Source: Ciona intestinalis (lineage: Eukaryota; Chordata; Ascidiacea; Phlebobranchia; Cionidae). Taken from it: DNA of 64,000 nucleotides. The notes below the pieces were generated by a model. That model was not told the DNA's origin, searched no databases, and worked only from the letters and a program-made list of their open reading frames with translations. Where the stretch lies: assembly GCF_000224145.3 (NCBI RefSeq), contig NC_020170.2, positions 1,382,300-1,446,299 of the forward strand. Reading direction: 5' to 3'. A program made the position numbers and the translations under genes. This document shows, one piece after another, positions 1 through 13,920 of this stretch. The stretch's first letter is position 1; the number at the start of each line of letters is the position of its first letter.

Positions 1-3000
1 AAACTTCTCTTTTGACAATATAAATTTTATACAGATTAAAAAAAAACTATATTAATTTCCAAGTATTAATATATAAATTTTCCAAGTAATAATTTGGGTT
101 GAACACATCCCTACACCATACCCACTTGTTCATATGTTTGTGAACATCCCTTTGACATTTCAACCGAACATTGTGTAACATGTGTGCTTGATATTGTTCG
201 ACTTACTGCATCTAGAGAAAGTTTTATACAAACAAATTAATTTGGAAATAATTTTTTAACTACTAATATTGAGAAAACGGTCCATCATATTTATTGTTTA
301 TTATTTTTTCAAATTAATCACCATGTGTATACTTGGTAACATAAACAGGACCAACGTATCAGATTGTTAAATGAACCTTTTTAACATTGGCGAAACAATA
401 CATTTTTAACAAATATGTTGTTATTTTTAATTTCTCTCATATTTACCTGAGTTGGACAGGTGGTTTGTGTGCTCTTTTGTTGGTCCTGTAGCCACCGGCA
501 TACTTGCATGAAACAACAATTTGAGCAGAAGTGCCCAGTATTAACCTACCACCACTATAACCATTCGGAAAACATAAGAATACATTAAAACGTATGAAAA
601 CATAACATTAACATATAAGAAATGTAAAAGCTCCCAAATAAATTAGGCTTAAATGTTTGGCACCACATCAAAATTGAAAACTGTGAGCAGTTACTGCTAT
701 TCAAATAAAGAAAATTATCAGGTTTGTTAAAAGGTAATAAACATAAATGCTTTATAATTTAAATTTTAAGCAAAACGTGCTTTGAAAAGATACAATATCA
801 ACAGTTACACAAAAAGAGTACAACATTTAAAAACATTTAACAGTTACAAAAAACAAAACCAGCATGTTTTTTTCTAACGTTGTGGTAAACTATTAATATA
901 TATATAACATATTAAAACAACAAACATGCAAAGTGTGACCTAAGGTTTGTACTTCAGTGCTTTAGAACTATATACTACTTAAGTACTTAATAACCAGGCA
1001 TTTTAAACCTATATATTGACTATATGATGTTATATCATGGAAATTCCTTTCTTGGGGAATTCACAACATTAAAAAATTAGCGTAATTCGCTTGTTTAAAG
1101 AACCTAAATGTTATCAAAAATACCACTGCTATATATTTAAAATATATTCGTTTCATACACCTAATGGCGATTGTTAGACTATCAATTAAATGTGAATTAA
1201 TAAAAATTCCCATGCTGATTATTAACATCATATTAGTGATTAACGGTTGAACACATTCATTCTTTAGCCTGCCTAACCTCAACAACAGGTTTAATGTTTG
1301 TGATCGAGAAAAATACTTTGTAGATGAACATGACGAACTAAAATTTTAACATTTTTAATATGTGTCTTCTGAAGCGCGCCTTATAGTTTTAATTAAGCTA
1401 GTAGAAAAACGTTGCAGAGCACTGCATTAACTTACGAGTGACACAAAAACTCTTTTGTCTCGGAAAGTATTACAATTTGCCATATGCACATTGAGTTGCT
1501 TAATTTTACAAAAATACATCATGCCCAAAATGCTATAGCCTAACTATAGATCTTCTAAAGCTATAATATTTTCCCATAATGAAGATATTAATGTAGTTTA
1601 ATGACTAAGTTTACCGGAACAAAGCGGATGCTACAACCATAAAATATGTTACAATGATATTTACATTAGAGGGTATTGATAACATTAAAAATTACTTTTA
1701 AATATAAGCTTATAATACAACTAACACGTAAACTCTGACACGTCTGAAAAATTGGGTCATACCATGTGCTAATTATGCTCTTATATATCGTCTTTAGTCT
1801 GAATAAAGTGTCAAACTTTCTCATTCTTAAAACACAGACTTTCAGTGAATAATTCAGACGTGGTAATTGTTACATCTTAGTTATTAAAACAAAACTAGAA
1901 CTTTTGTTGTACAACTAAAAACAAGCAAATTACGAAACGAAAGACTTACGCACATCACTTTTGTAAACAAAACTTTCGTTCCTCGATGTCCAAAACCAGA
2001 ACAAAGCTTATTTTTTTCAACCAGCAGATGGCGCGATAAACTTTTTATTATTCGGGTAACAATAAGAAAAGCATATCGCACTCTTCGTAATTAACAAGTT
2101 TGTCAACTGGCGCATAGAAGTATGAAATGTATGTATTAAAAATTACACAAACGGTATACACCTTTATGTTTACACTTTTAGAAAACAAAAAATATTTTCG
2201 ATCATGATAGGATCACCTGATAAGATGGCGGCCGTTTGTCTATCAAAATCTGTTTTTGCCTCTCTCTCTCTCTGTTAGGTGTGGCGTAAATAAGTTTCTC
2301 GTGTTCATTAAACTGCTACTAATAAAATTCAGTATAACTATAAACTGTACGTTTACATAAAAACGCATTCACAGATTTAAGCAAGGATGACCAATACCAC
2401 AAATCTGTTCTACCCCAAATACAAAAAACACACATTTTACATTAGTATTGTGTATGTTATATTATATATTGTGACCTTTATACACAGCATGTGGTATGTA
2501 TAATATTACATGCATAGGCAGGTTAATACAGATGTATATAATGAATATATGTGATGTTGTGCAGCTAATGGACGAATGATTAATGTGCATGATATTGCTG
2601 GATATATAGGGATTAATAATGTGCTCAAGACACATCCCTCGTTAGTCCACCATGTTACCACCCACTTCAAGGTTGATATGTACAAGTGTTCTTGAATTAA
2701 ATCGGGTGGAATGATGAACTACGAGGGTAATACTGCAATTTGCGGAACCAACTGCTACATATACAATTAGTAATAAACATAATTATGAATATAAAAAAGC
2801 ATATACAAGGGAAGTGCTATGTCATGAATAGATTGTTGTAAGGGTGACTGAGAATTAAAAAAAAAAATTAGGACATCAAATAGTTTCGGCATATGATAAA
2901 CTAAGTATTCGGTTTTTATAAAAACTTTATCAAAAACTAAACACCAAAATTTGCATTACTTTTTTGCGGATTATACAAGTACCGTATATAGAAGAAAAAC

Positions 3001-3627
3001 TATACATTATATTCAAGTATTATTCCTAAGAACAATTTTGGTCGCTCCAGCTTGTTAGTTAGTTTGAGGTTAATAAAGGATATAGATTGTTTACATTGGT
3101 GCTGGTGTCTAAGTTTATATAGACTTGTGGGGAGAAAAACATGTTTTTTAAACTTTTAAAGGAATATACATAGAATGTTCCCAAAAATACAGTTAAATAC
3201 TCCAAATATAATAGTGGCATTTGTCATGTGAATAATAGTGCTGTCATGGGTATGTTAGCAATCTAATTTATACTACTAACAAGCTAATACTGCAAGAGCT
3301 TGGTAATAGGAAGGCAGGATACATTAGGATGCATGGTGACTCGCTGTGATGAATTGAGAAGCATATTTACACTGGAAATATTTACATACATTGTAAAGCT
3401 CAAATGGTCTTCAATGCTAAAAGTGATTTTATCTTTAGCTTTGTTAAGAAAAAAAAAATATTAATAATGAAGACCAAATTCTTTGATGGTTCATGTCATT
3501 GGAAGACTGTGGAATAAAACGTAGTTTAGTAAAAAGTAATATAGACAAGACACTGTTGACACGGCCAATATGAATGCAGCAAAAAAAAGAAATTATAACT
3601 TACTGTAACTTTTTAGGTGGAAACTTT
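1..3627. other. Gene-poor AT-rich spacer
   Basis: No convincing gene model was found here. A CT microsatellite sits near 2259-2275. On the minus strand, 460-565 could be one exon: it is open over about 32 codons and is followed by a GTAAAT donor, but I found no partner exon. At 2222-2234 the plus strand reads AAGATGGCGGCC, which matches the YY1-type core promoter element; no gene starting there could be followed beyond a 17-codon frame. Confidence 0.5.
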
Positions 3628-4048
3628 CTAAAATTCAGTTAGTTGTGCAGAAAGAGACGTTATTGATTCATCCTGATGAACAAGCAATCTGGAAAATAGA
3701 AGTTATAATTAATGAAAATAAAATAGTTTACTTTTTAAACCATCTTGGAAAGATTTATAAAATAAGTATATATAGAAATAATAACAAATCTTGACCTACC
3801 TTTGGACAGGCATCTTGACTTTAGTGTTTTTTTCATTTAAATAAAGTTTGGGATCCTGTGTTTCACAAGTTTATAGTACATTATAAGACATGCCCTATGC
3901 TGCATATAAAATACAATTGAGTTCACATACCGACAATAACTGCAATCAAACTTTCGCCAATGAAATCTTGTTCGAACAGGAATTCTAAAAGTGTTTTTTG
4001 CAGTTGGTCAAAAGAAAGAAAAACGGCGTTATCATCACAAAAATGCTT
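3628..4048 (-). CDS. Possible 3' end of a small unrecognised gene
   Basis: Reading the minus strand, a coding-looking exon ends at 3931 with a GTATGT donor and includes the peptide LEFLFEQDFIGESLIAVIV. A 19 nt micro-exon (3818-3800, GTAGGT donor) and a last exon (3688-3628, acceptor TTTTCCAG) keep the frame open to a TAG stop and give a tail ending SLSAQLTEF. The phases fit, but the micro-exon acceptor is weak and no start codon was found. The family is not recognised. The gene would be divergent from the CUT/zinc-finger gene that follows. Confidence 0.25.
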
Positions 4049-4471
4049 ACTTTAACATTTGAGTTTGGTGTAACTATTTAAGCAGTGTTTTTCACTCACG
4101 TTTTAAACTGGGATCGTTAAATTATTTCTAGCTTTTTTTACAACAAATATCACTATTACAATTGCATGTGTTGTATGAATCTTTAAATTATATACACAAT
4201 TATGAATTGCACATTCAAATGAGAAGTTAAAGTGCCTTTTTCTTTTCAAGATTTAAATAGTCAGCCATAAGAATTTTTGATTTCATAATTGTTTGTTATC
4301 GTGCGGATGAGATTTTGTACGCGGATATGTAAAATGATTTAGAGACGTAACAAAAATCCGGTTACCTCCACAATACTCAGTGCACTAGTTGTGGCTCGGC
4401 CTTACCCCACCCAAACTTACCTTTCCCTTTACGGACGATTGAAAGTACTATACGTGAAAGAGTTTTTAAGC

Positions 4472-7400
4472 ATGGAAGAAAGCAAAAAATATGAAACACA
4501 CAACACCAAGCAAGACATTAACATTTGGATGAATGGTTTTCAATCAGACAAAGAAGTAAATTTGTATTCTTTTTACCTTAATTTATGTTTTATAAATGTG
4601 AAAGGGCCTTCCGCCTGTGCCTTAGTGCCTATAGCCTACTATTATATTAACATAGCCTTATGTAATCTGCTAACCCCGTACAACCTGTAACTACCAACCT
4701 CTGACGCTTTTCACCAATCAAATCTGTAACGAACAGGGAATTCTTGTGCCAACATGTTTCAACATAATTGATGTATAGTCCACTTGTTCTTATAACTAAT
4801 TTGTACCATTTTTAAAATATTCTATATCATTTGAATGATTGTACCTTCTGCAATTCTTAAGATGAATTTCAACACATCTGAAGATAAAATGATTCAAATT
4901 ACATTACTACAACCTGAGGGGAAGCTTCCTACCTTTGACGGTATTTTATTTGATGAGGTGGGTAACGTAGGGTATCTATTTCTTTGACCGTAGCAGATTT
5001 TTGCACCATGATGGGATGTATGAAATTCCCCTGAAGCAGTGGTAGTTCATAATATGAACTACTTTTATTAAATATTTGGTAATTTTGAGACAGATTGCTT
5101 TTGCACAAAGGATATTGTTTTTACAACTATTTTGTGTGGAATTTCTGACTGAAATAATTTTTAAGTTGGTTTTGCTCAATTTTTTCTATGTACTGAATCT
5201 TGGCCTTTATAGTATATACTAACCAGCAGGTATTATATTGGCACTTGTCATGCCAGTCAAGTGCAGTTTGCACACACTATCAACTTATGGTAAAACTTGC
5301 ATTGGTAGTGTAATATAGAAAGTAAGTTAATTTTATTAAGGTTTTTGTACACTTGTTAGTTGTTACAATGTATAAAACATGGTTCTTTTTGTTGCAGCCA
5401 ACTAACAACGATAACTCCAGCACATGTTTGAAGCAGCAGAAGGACCTTGATATGAAAGGAACAGATTTTGAGATTCAGTGTATTTTAAATGCAGGTCTGT
5501 TTAAAGTATATATCTATATATTATATGCTGAGTTTTAATTTTAACATAGCAATTTAATTAGATATATATATATATAAAATATATGTTTTGGTGGAAATGG
5601 AAATTTAAATTTATCAATTTGTTAGTTTTAGTTAATAGCCTATAACATAAAATAGCTACACATACTGGTTTATTTCTAATAATAATGTATATATACAGCT
5701 TTAAAATAAACCCATAATACAAAGCAGGCAGTTTTAACTGTTTTTAAGATGATTTACAAATATTAGATGACCGTCCCTCCTCCAACCCTCTTCAACAAGA
5801 ACTTCAAACAACCCATGATGTATCAAAAGGAAAATGTAAAAACGAAGTAAAAAATCAAAGGTCTATAAATGTGATTGTTAATCTCTAATAAATTGCTTTA
5901 ATTCATTGTAAAGAATGTTTCGCTTGTTAAATAGGCTGCTGTATAAATTGCTATAACGAAATTTTTTACGACAATTTTTTTTCAATTTGTCGATTTGTAA
6001 GAAAAGACTGTATCTGTACCTTATACTATCTTATAAAACTTTGTTTCGATTCTTTAAAAAAAATATATATAATTATTTACAATTTAAACATCTTTGTTCT
6101 AATGTAATACAATGTTTGCCCATTCTATAGGCAAGTATCAAACTTAGCAAAATCGAGCGATCCCAAGGTCTTCCCATGCATTAGGAAGGAATGGTTCACC
6201 AACCAACTTAACATAGATAAGTTGAACATAATCGAGCAATCAAAGGAGATAGACACATCCACGCTTGCTGCAGACATGAGGGCATATTTACGAAGTGTCA
6301 ATATTTCTTTGGATAACTTTGCAAAGAATTATTTACTGCGGTCACAGGTATACTTTTAATATTATAATTATAAATATTTTAAATTGCATTTGCTTATGAT
6401 GTAAAATCATGTATTGACATGTTTATTTATTCTTAGTTAATTATCTTCTATGTATTTATAATTTATATCTGTGTTGAGATTCAGTATACCAACACCAAGA
6501 CTGACAGACTAATTTAAACCTGTTTTTTTTTTTTTGCGCAATGATAAGAAACATCAAGACATGAATCATAACTGTCTTCTAACGCTGCCAAAGTGTGCAG
6601 ATTTTGTATTCTGCACCCTGCATATTGCATTATAGAAGTTTTAAGCTGTTTTCAAGTAATTTTGATTGTTTCTTAAAAAAATAAGTAGCCCATTGCAGTG
6701 CTCTTCAACCGGTGTGCACGGTGCACCCTAGAGTGTACCAAAATATTCCAGGGGTGCACCAGTGCAAAGGGATATACAAGGGTGCATTACAAATTTTAAC
6801 AATTTTTAGCAATAACATTTAGGTTTAAGCATTTGTAACAAATTTACCCTCTTTCCCATAGTTTTTTTTTATATGAATTATATATCTTGCATCACTGGGA
6901 TTTGCAAAACGTCATTAGTTTTACGTTAAAGCAATCAGGGGTGCATAAGTTCGTCGCAACAATTTTTGGTGTTCACCAACTCAAAAAAGGTTGAAGAGTA
7001 CTGGCCTATTGCACTAATTCACACATATAAATCTAAATTAAATTAGGACAAAAGGTGAAATAATATTTTTCCAGGAGCCTGCTGAAACTTCAATTTATGT
7101 GCTGGACTGATGTCACAATTTTTCATTCTTTTACATTTTTAAAAATATTTCATGTAATTCAACAATGTGTATTATTAACATTTTATCTCATCTTACAGGG
7201 AACACTCAGTGATTTATTGAACCATCCCAAACCATGGCATGGTCTATCATCTCGTGGAAGGGATATTTACATGAAGATGATTGAATTTCTATCAGCTGAA
7301 AACTTGAATGAGTTGGTTGCTGTGTTAAAGCAAGCTACAGTTGCAGGTTTGTATTTTGGTTAAATGGAAAATTATTTCCGACTGCTATCATAAAAATATA

Positions 7401-10400
7401 CTTCATTAATGATGTGCTGGTAAAGTTTAGTACTTTACAAAAATGTTGTAAGAAATAATAAAATAATAATTAGTATCAATAGTATGTACATACAAGAGTT
7501 AGCACTTTATTCTTATGGCAGTGTTTAAAAAAAAAAACACAATTTGTAATTTGGAGCAAAAAGTAATAACAAAAGGTCATCGACTTTATATATAGCCTAA
7601 AATAAATTATATATATATCAAAATAAGGTACTAGCAACCTAAACCTATAACCAATATAAATATCTATTACAGTACGTCCTGGTCCTGCCATACAGAACAT
7701 ACCAAGTGACGTAATGGATTTATTAAAAGAAGGAAAGATGCCAACCCAACCAAGGATAGTGGAGGTTGCTGCTCAGTTTAATATTCATGTGGAATATTTA
7801 CAACAATATTGTGAGGAACAAAGTAATAAACAACTTGGTAATTATTGCTCCCCCTTTTTTTATGTTTGTTTTAAAGTACTAAAGTACCTTGTTTTTATAT
7901 GGCTATATATAGTAATAGTATCTATATATTTGTGTAATTTTTTAGTATTGTGTGACTGTTTAATTACTGTGTTGTAAGTCTTTTCAGTATATTATTCAGT
8001 CCATTTATTTGTTTACAGTAAGCTTGTTTAGAACATATTTTTAAAGTTTTAAACAACAGTGTTTGATGCACACTTTATACATCTACACTCTACATAATGA
8101 ATATTTTTTCAGCTCTTAAGAAAGACAAAGAACATGGTACAAAAACTAAACAGTAAGTCGTAATTTTATAGTTGAGTACAAAGAAAAGTTTAATTTTGAT
8201 CCGCCAATTTTAGTTTCCTAAGAAAAAAATGTTTGTTCCTTTTTAGATGGGAATATTCTATTAGCATTAATTAATTAAATGTTTATTCAGCTCCACTGAA
8301 CTAATGGAAACCGGTAATAATATAAAACATCGTCGACATAAAGATAAAAGAATCTGCCCCCAACTTAATTGTGGAGTTGTACTTGGGTCAAAAGTTGCAT
8401 TGGATAGTAAGTTGGTTGATAATATGCTGGTCACATAGTCCAATATTTGGCATTTGCTGCTACACTGGTATCTTGGTAGTATTGTGTTTGCTAACAATTG
8501 TATCTTGCTAGTATCGTCTTTGGAGTTTTTTGTGTTTGTATGTATTGTATATAATATATGTCATGTTTTTCACTGATATTTTTAAACCAAATGACTGAAC
8601 TAGTAAAGTTTGAGCTAGGGTTTTGTTTAACTGTTGGTAGAGACATATATTACTATTCCAATCACACACTTATTGCACTTTTCCATATATTTATAATTAC
8701 AACTCAACATTCCCTTTGAATTTCAGATCATATGCTTACACATACAGGGGAACGTCCGTTTAAATGTGAAATATGTGGAAAAGGGTTTACCACGCACTCT
8801 AATGTTTTATCACACCAAAGAAGACACAATAATTCAAATTCATCAAATAAAATCAGTAAAAGGTTTTTTCTATGGCTTCGTTAATTCAACTAAAACATGT
8901 TTTTTATATATATAATTCAATAAATGTCTGTAAGTGCCATACGACACATACATATCCGCAATAGTAGCAGTACCAAGCTTTAAACACCGCCATTTCTTTC
9001 TGATTCAGCACTCTAACCATAGTTCAAGGGGTATACCTGCAGACTTACTCTCTGGATCTGTTTTGTAGCATACATTGTATTATATTTTGCACAACATACA
9101 TCATTTTTTACATTTTTACGGCAATTGCTCCAGTCCAGTAGTCACAAATGGGTTGTCCAAATTAAAAGCCACACATAGTAAATAAAAATCACCTAAAAAA
9201 ACAATCACCCACAAAGTAACATGCTTGGTAACTCCTAAGCTGGAACGAGGTGTATGAAACAGAACACCAGTGTTTAACAACTGTTGTTTTCCAGCCACAC
9301 AAGGATAAAGTAAGTTACATTCAGTCATTCAAAGACTTGTTTATCATTACAAACTTATGCTTTTTCTAATTGAAACATTTGCTCTAATTTATCGCAGAGC
9401 AAGAAAGGTAGCAATGATGCAAGATGTGACAGATATTGATGACTCTGAGGTTGAATCAACTGAAATTTGTAAGTAAAATTATTTGTTTTTGATGTTACAT
9501 CACTATTTATTCATGTGAAAAATATATTCAGCAAAATCTGCACCAAGCAACAAAGAAAGTTGTGATTTGGATGTCAAGCCAAGTGCGCCAAGTGCCATCA
9601 TGTAAGTTTGGGTGGATGATTTGTGAATGATTAGATCATATGAGACTGTGATGTATGTGGATCATATCATATGAATGTGAGCATAATGATATTATTAAGT
9701 TTCATATCTCAATAATTTTAATTAATAAGTTTACTTTATATCATGATAATTTTTAGCATTGATTATGAAGAATATTCAGAGTTCGATACAAAATTATCGG
9801 AATCAACTCAACTTACATCATATTGTTGCCCGTTGTGCAAGAAATCAAGTTTTAAATCACTTTCCTCTCTAACAGGTTTGTTGTGTTTTTTCATCTAATG
9901 GTAATTTATTGTAATAACTCTCTATCTATCTCTTTCTCTATGCATCTGGGTTTTTATCGTTTTTTTTTCTTTCTAATATTTAGCAATAATAATACATATA
10001 GCAGGGTGGGGGAAGATGGAACACCTTTTCATTCTATTTTCTCATCCCATTGGGTAGTAAACAAGAAACATTCAAAGAATTATAAAACCTTTTTCTCATG
10101 ACCCCCATAGATCGCTGTTAATTCTTTAAAACATGATCAGAACATTTATATATTATGTGCTAAAGGTGTCCCATCTTTCTCCACAGTACTATAGTTTTTT
10201 GGTATTTGAAAATATGCATATGTGGCACTGTGGCTCTGTGATTGGAGCTAAGCAAGCACGAGGAAAATAACGAAACACCCATGTTGTAACAATTGTTGTT
10301 AAATCTGTGTTCAATGAAATTATTCAGCTCATGTTCGACGACACAACGCAAAGCAGCCGTATGTTTGTGATGTTTGTGGAAAAAGATTCAACAGTAAGTT

Positions 10401-13400
10401 CAACGCAACAAGACACGAACGAACGCACACGGGTGTTAAGCCATTCAAATGTCCAATTTGTCCGAGTAGATTTACTGAAGCAGGTTCCATTACTGCTCAT
10501 TTACGAACACACACTGGAGAAAAACCTTTTCAGTGAGTTATAAAAAATCTTTTTACATATTATTAATTTTCTTTTTTTTTATAATTTGGTATTTACAGTA
10601 TTCTTTGTAGTTTTTGAGCAGTTTTCAAGCAACATTTAAGAAAAAAAATTAAAATATAATATTTTAAGACGTATTAAAAGTTGTTTAAATAAAAAAAAAA
10701 CCAGAAAACATGATAGATTATTAACTATATTTTTCTTCTCAATTCCTAAGTCTCAACAGAATTTTTTAACAAATTTATGTAAATGAAGGATTGAAAATAT
10801 GTGGATTACAGCAAGAAACAATGAGTAGTAAACTAAACTGAGTAATTTTATCATTTATTTACACAGATGTCAATTTTGTGGAAAAAGTTTCAGCCAGAAG
10901 GGTCCATTACAAACCCACTTATTACTTCATAATGGAAGTCGACCTTACTTGTGCGAAATATGTGGAAAATCATTCAACCAGAAAACGAACCTTAAAGCTC
11001 ACGAAGCGCGACATAGTGGATTGAAACATCACGCATGCACAGTTTGCGCAATGTCATTTCAATATAAAAGTAAGTTTACTTTAATTGAACTTTATGAGTA
11101 GTGGGATTCCTGCAGAGCTTAAGCACCAATATGTTGTAGTTGTAAATTTAATCTACATAAAATTTGTAACAAAAATGCATAACTTAAAAAATTAGCCAAA
11201 TATATTGTAAGATGATTTTTAATTTTTTAACTTATTTTCATCATCAAAATTTGGTACATAATCAATTTACAGAATCATTAAATAGAACAACAGTTTATTT
11301 GCAATTAAACAAGGGAATACCACCTAAATATTACCAACTGTTTGTGGTTCTACTACAATCCTTTTGCACCACACAATAGGAATACCTCATTATTTAAAAA
11401 TGATCTAAAAAGCTAGTCTTTATAATTGTGTAATAAACGCACACGTTTGTTAAACTTATTATATTGCAGGTGATTTACATCGTCATATGTTAAAACACAG
11501 TGGTGATCGACCTTACCAATGTAGATTATGTTCATTCACTTTCACTAGGTTGCAATATCTCAGGGACCACATGCACAAAATACATGATGAACTAAGGTAT
11601 GCCAGCTCTTGTCTTATGGTTATACTTGACAACATCAAATAGGGAATATTTACAATTTCCCATCCCAATTCAGCTGGATTGTGTTATGAACCTTAGTATT
11701 TTTGTTTTAATTTGATTAAATCAGACATGGAAAAACTGAGACCCATTTACTGTATATTTTAGCATGTGAAGATGTTATTCAAATCAGTATTGGATCTATC
11801 AAATTTGGTTTTCAATGCTTATTTCTTTTTCAGTTTTTCATTGTAGTCAGTCACTTTTCACTAACAACCGCAGCTGTAAGCCTGTAACATGCTGTGGTAA
11901 TACTACGCATTAATTTTAGTTAAAACCAAATTCCGTTTATAATCATTCGACCTTTTTTATTTTAATGATCAGCTTAAAATCTGATGATGAAGATGAGTTG
12001 AAATGTGATGAAGACAAAGATGGTTTTGATGTGATGGAACATCAGGTATGTCTGGTTTTTAATTGAAAATAATTTAATCTTTGTAATAAACCTCCTTGAG
12101 GGTTACTAATTGCAGTATATTTATAAATTATGAAATCCTAAAGCACATTTTTTTTGTTAAGAATAGGCACTGTTTAATTTATAAAAAAAATATGTTCCAG
12201 TTGTTTTATTTGCAATATATACTGTTTAGAAATAAAAGTAATAAAATTTTGCTTATCATAACCCAAATTTTGTTTACACTTTTAATAAGTAAAGAAGATC
12301 AAATTACTCAAATTAATGAAGAAAAGAACTTATTTAATTACATTATACACATCTAACTATTAACATAATAAGCATTAATTATTTTAACATAAGGGCATTA
12401 TGTCAATTCATAAAATGACATCCTAGTATTAGGTTTTCTATATGCCAGGAAGCCAATTGTCTGCTGAGTGCATTGAAAGATCAATCAAAATTTTTTAATC
12501 CATTACCAATAAATGATATACCTTAGCACAAAATTATGATAATCAAAATATTTATAAAGCAACAAGGGGAGTTGGCGGCTATTCACCAGTAACTAAAATC
12601 GGCATGAAAAAAAAACTACCTTTGTATTAATGAATAAGCTTTACTACATATGTTATTATTTATATTGTAATAAATATGTATAGTAGGATGGGGGAAGTTG
12701 GGACACTTTTTAATTCTATTTTCTTGCTTCATTTGGTAGTAAACAAAGAAAATTCAATGAATTATAAAACCTTATCCTTACGACTGCCATAGATCATTGT
12801 TAATTGTTTAAACCACGATTAGGATATGTGCTAAAGGTGTCCCATCTTCCCCCACCTTACTATATTTTGATACAGACAGAAATCTTTAGCATAGTTATGA
12901 TCTAAAACACTAACACACATGTGTAATGTTATGGATTTTTTACCAAGTATGCAAACTATATATTTTAGCACCCTGATAGTAACTTGGAAGAGCTACCTGT
13001 ATTATCTACCAATGATGGAGCGTCAAATAATCCAATTTCAACAACAAGTTACATTATGGAAGGTTAGGTTATTTCTTATTGTTGTTTTTATCCACTAAGT
13101 TACAATTGTGGTAACTCCTAAGTGGGTACAAGGTGTATGATTATGACTTCCATTGCCCAGTTACGCAAAGATAAAAGTTACAGTCATTTATTAACAATGT
13201 GTGGTTTAAAATGATGAAATGCTTAAATCAACAAGTCGTCTACAGTATGTTGTAAGCGGACATGGTTTCAATACTAAAGATTTTGGATCACAAAACTAAA
13301 CCTGAAGTTCTCTCTGTTGTATTTGTTATTACATTAAGAGATGGACTACAAACTGAACCTACCAGAAGCTTGATACCTATTTTAAGTTGAAATCTAGGTT

Positions 13401-13835
13401 CTAGCAACAAATTTCATTAAGTTTAGTTCGCTGTTAACTTATACTTCTGAAAACTCTGGTTTTATATAACTTAATAAGTATTTTCTATTTCCAGTTAACC
13501 CGACAAACAGCGATGATAAATTGGACAGCAGTGACTGCATATCCTCATGTTTAACATCTATATCAAGTGCAATGGCTAATGATAACGATCCATCTTTATC
13601 TTCATCGAATATCAACACATCTAATGACACCATGCATGCTGTGGCTATAATGACAGACCATGGTCTTATGTTTACCAACAATACAACTGTTGATCTGCTT
13701 GAACTGAGCAAGTTAGACAATGATGTAGAAGTTAATCGCTCTGATCACTCCGACATACAATCAGTGTTCGTTACCCCAACAAATGATGAGACTCGTTATG
13801 TTGTGGTTAATATTAGCAGGGAAAATTTTTTATAA
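4472..13835 (+). CDS. CUT-domain, degenerate-homeodomain, nine-C2H2-finger transcription factor
   Basis: Nineteen exons join in phase into about 831 codons: 4472-4555, 4862-4957, 5398-5494, 5767-5860, 6131-6347, 7199-7346, 7673-7837, 8113-8152, 8291-8406, 8727-8862, 9398-9468, 9532-9601, 9757-9875, 10328-10532, 10867-11069, 11470-11596, 11973-12045, 12969-13062, 13495-13835. Residues about 161-245 form a CUT domain, with LSQ-type junction motif [19 protein letters not shown]. Residues about 246-300 align to the CUX-type homeodomain but lack its WFxNxR recognition helix. Nine C2H2 fingers follow: two near residues 338-388 and seven from about 467 on, several with TGEKPF-like linkers. The tail is acidic and Ser/Thr-rich. 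It is presumably a nuclear DNA-binding regulator. The start exon and the 5860 donor (GTCTAT) are the weakest points; the CUT and finger exons are firm. I know no standard family with this order. Confidence 0.8.
6696..7003. mobile_element. hAT-type MITE in intron 5
   Basis: A 308 bp non-coding element begins CAGTGCTCTTCAACC and ends GGTTGAAGAGTACTG, an imperfect inverted repeat of about 15 bp with the CAGTG-type ends known from hAT transposons. It is flanked by GCCCATTG (6688-6695) and GCCTATTG (7004-7011), an 8 bp target duplication with one mismatch, the length expected for hAT. No transposase frame is present. Confidence 0.75.
8935..9345. mobile_element. Composite SINE fragments, two orientations
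   Basis: 8935-9020 is a worn head part in minus orientation (cacatac-cgc-caat, gtagcag, aaccat). 9118-9345 is a body part in the opposite orientation, ending in aaagtaagttacattcag. Both match the better-preserved SINE copies at 15169-15480 and 55096-55365. The element lies in an intron of the CUT/zinc-finger gene. Confidence 0.55.
9997..10193. mobile_element. MITE family A copy
   Basis: The copy starts TATAGCAGGGTGGGGGAAGA and ends with its complement (CCACAGTACTATA); the inside matches the other family A copies (attataaaacc, gtgctaaaggtgtccc). It lies in an intron of the CUT/zinc-finger gene. Confidence 0.85.
12679..12864. mobile_element. MITE family A copy
   Basis: About 186 bp with well-kept ends TATAGTAGGATGGGGGAAG and CCCCCACCTTACTATA. 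It is intronic in the CUT/zinc-finger gene and has no coding capacity. Confidence 0.85.
13097..13190. mobile_element. Composite SINE body fragment
   Basis: A worn fragment sharing ggtaactcctaag, acaaggtgtatga and gcaaagataaaagttacag with the SINE body at 9118-9345. It lies in an intron. Confidence 0.45.
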
Positions 13836-13920
13836 TATGTTTTTTGTTTGAAGCCAATTTACATGGTCTTTTGGTGCGCTGGTCAGTAAATTGCTTTCGT
13901 TTAGTAATATGCTAATGCTG

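Noticed and set aside
13439-13720. 93-codon minus-strand open frame
   Set aside because: It is the shadow of the last exon of the CUT/zinc-finger gene.
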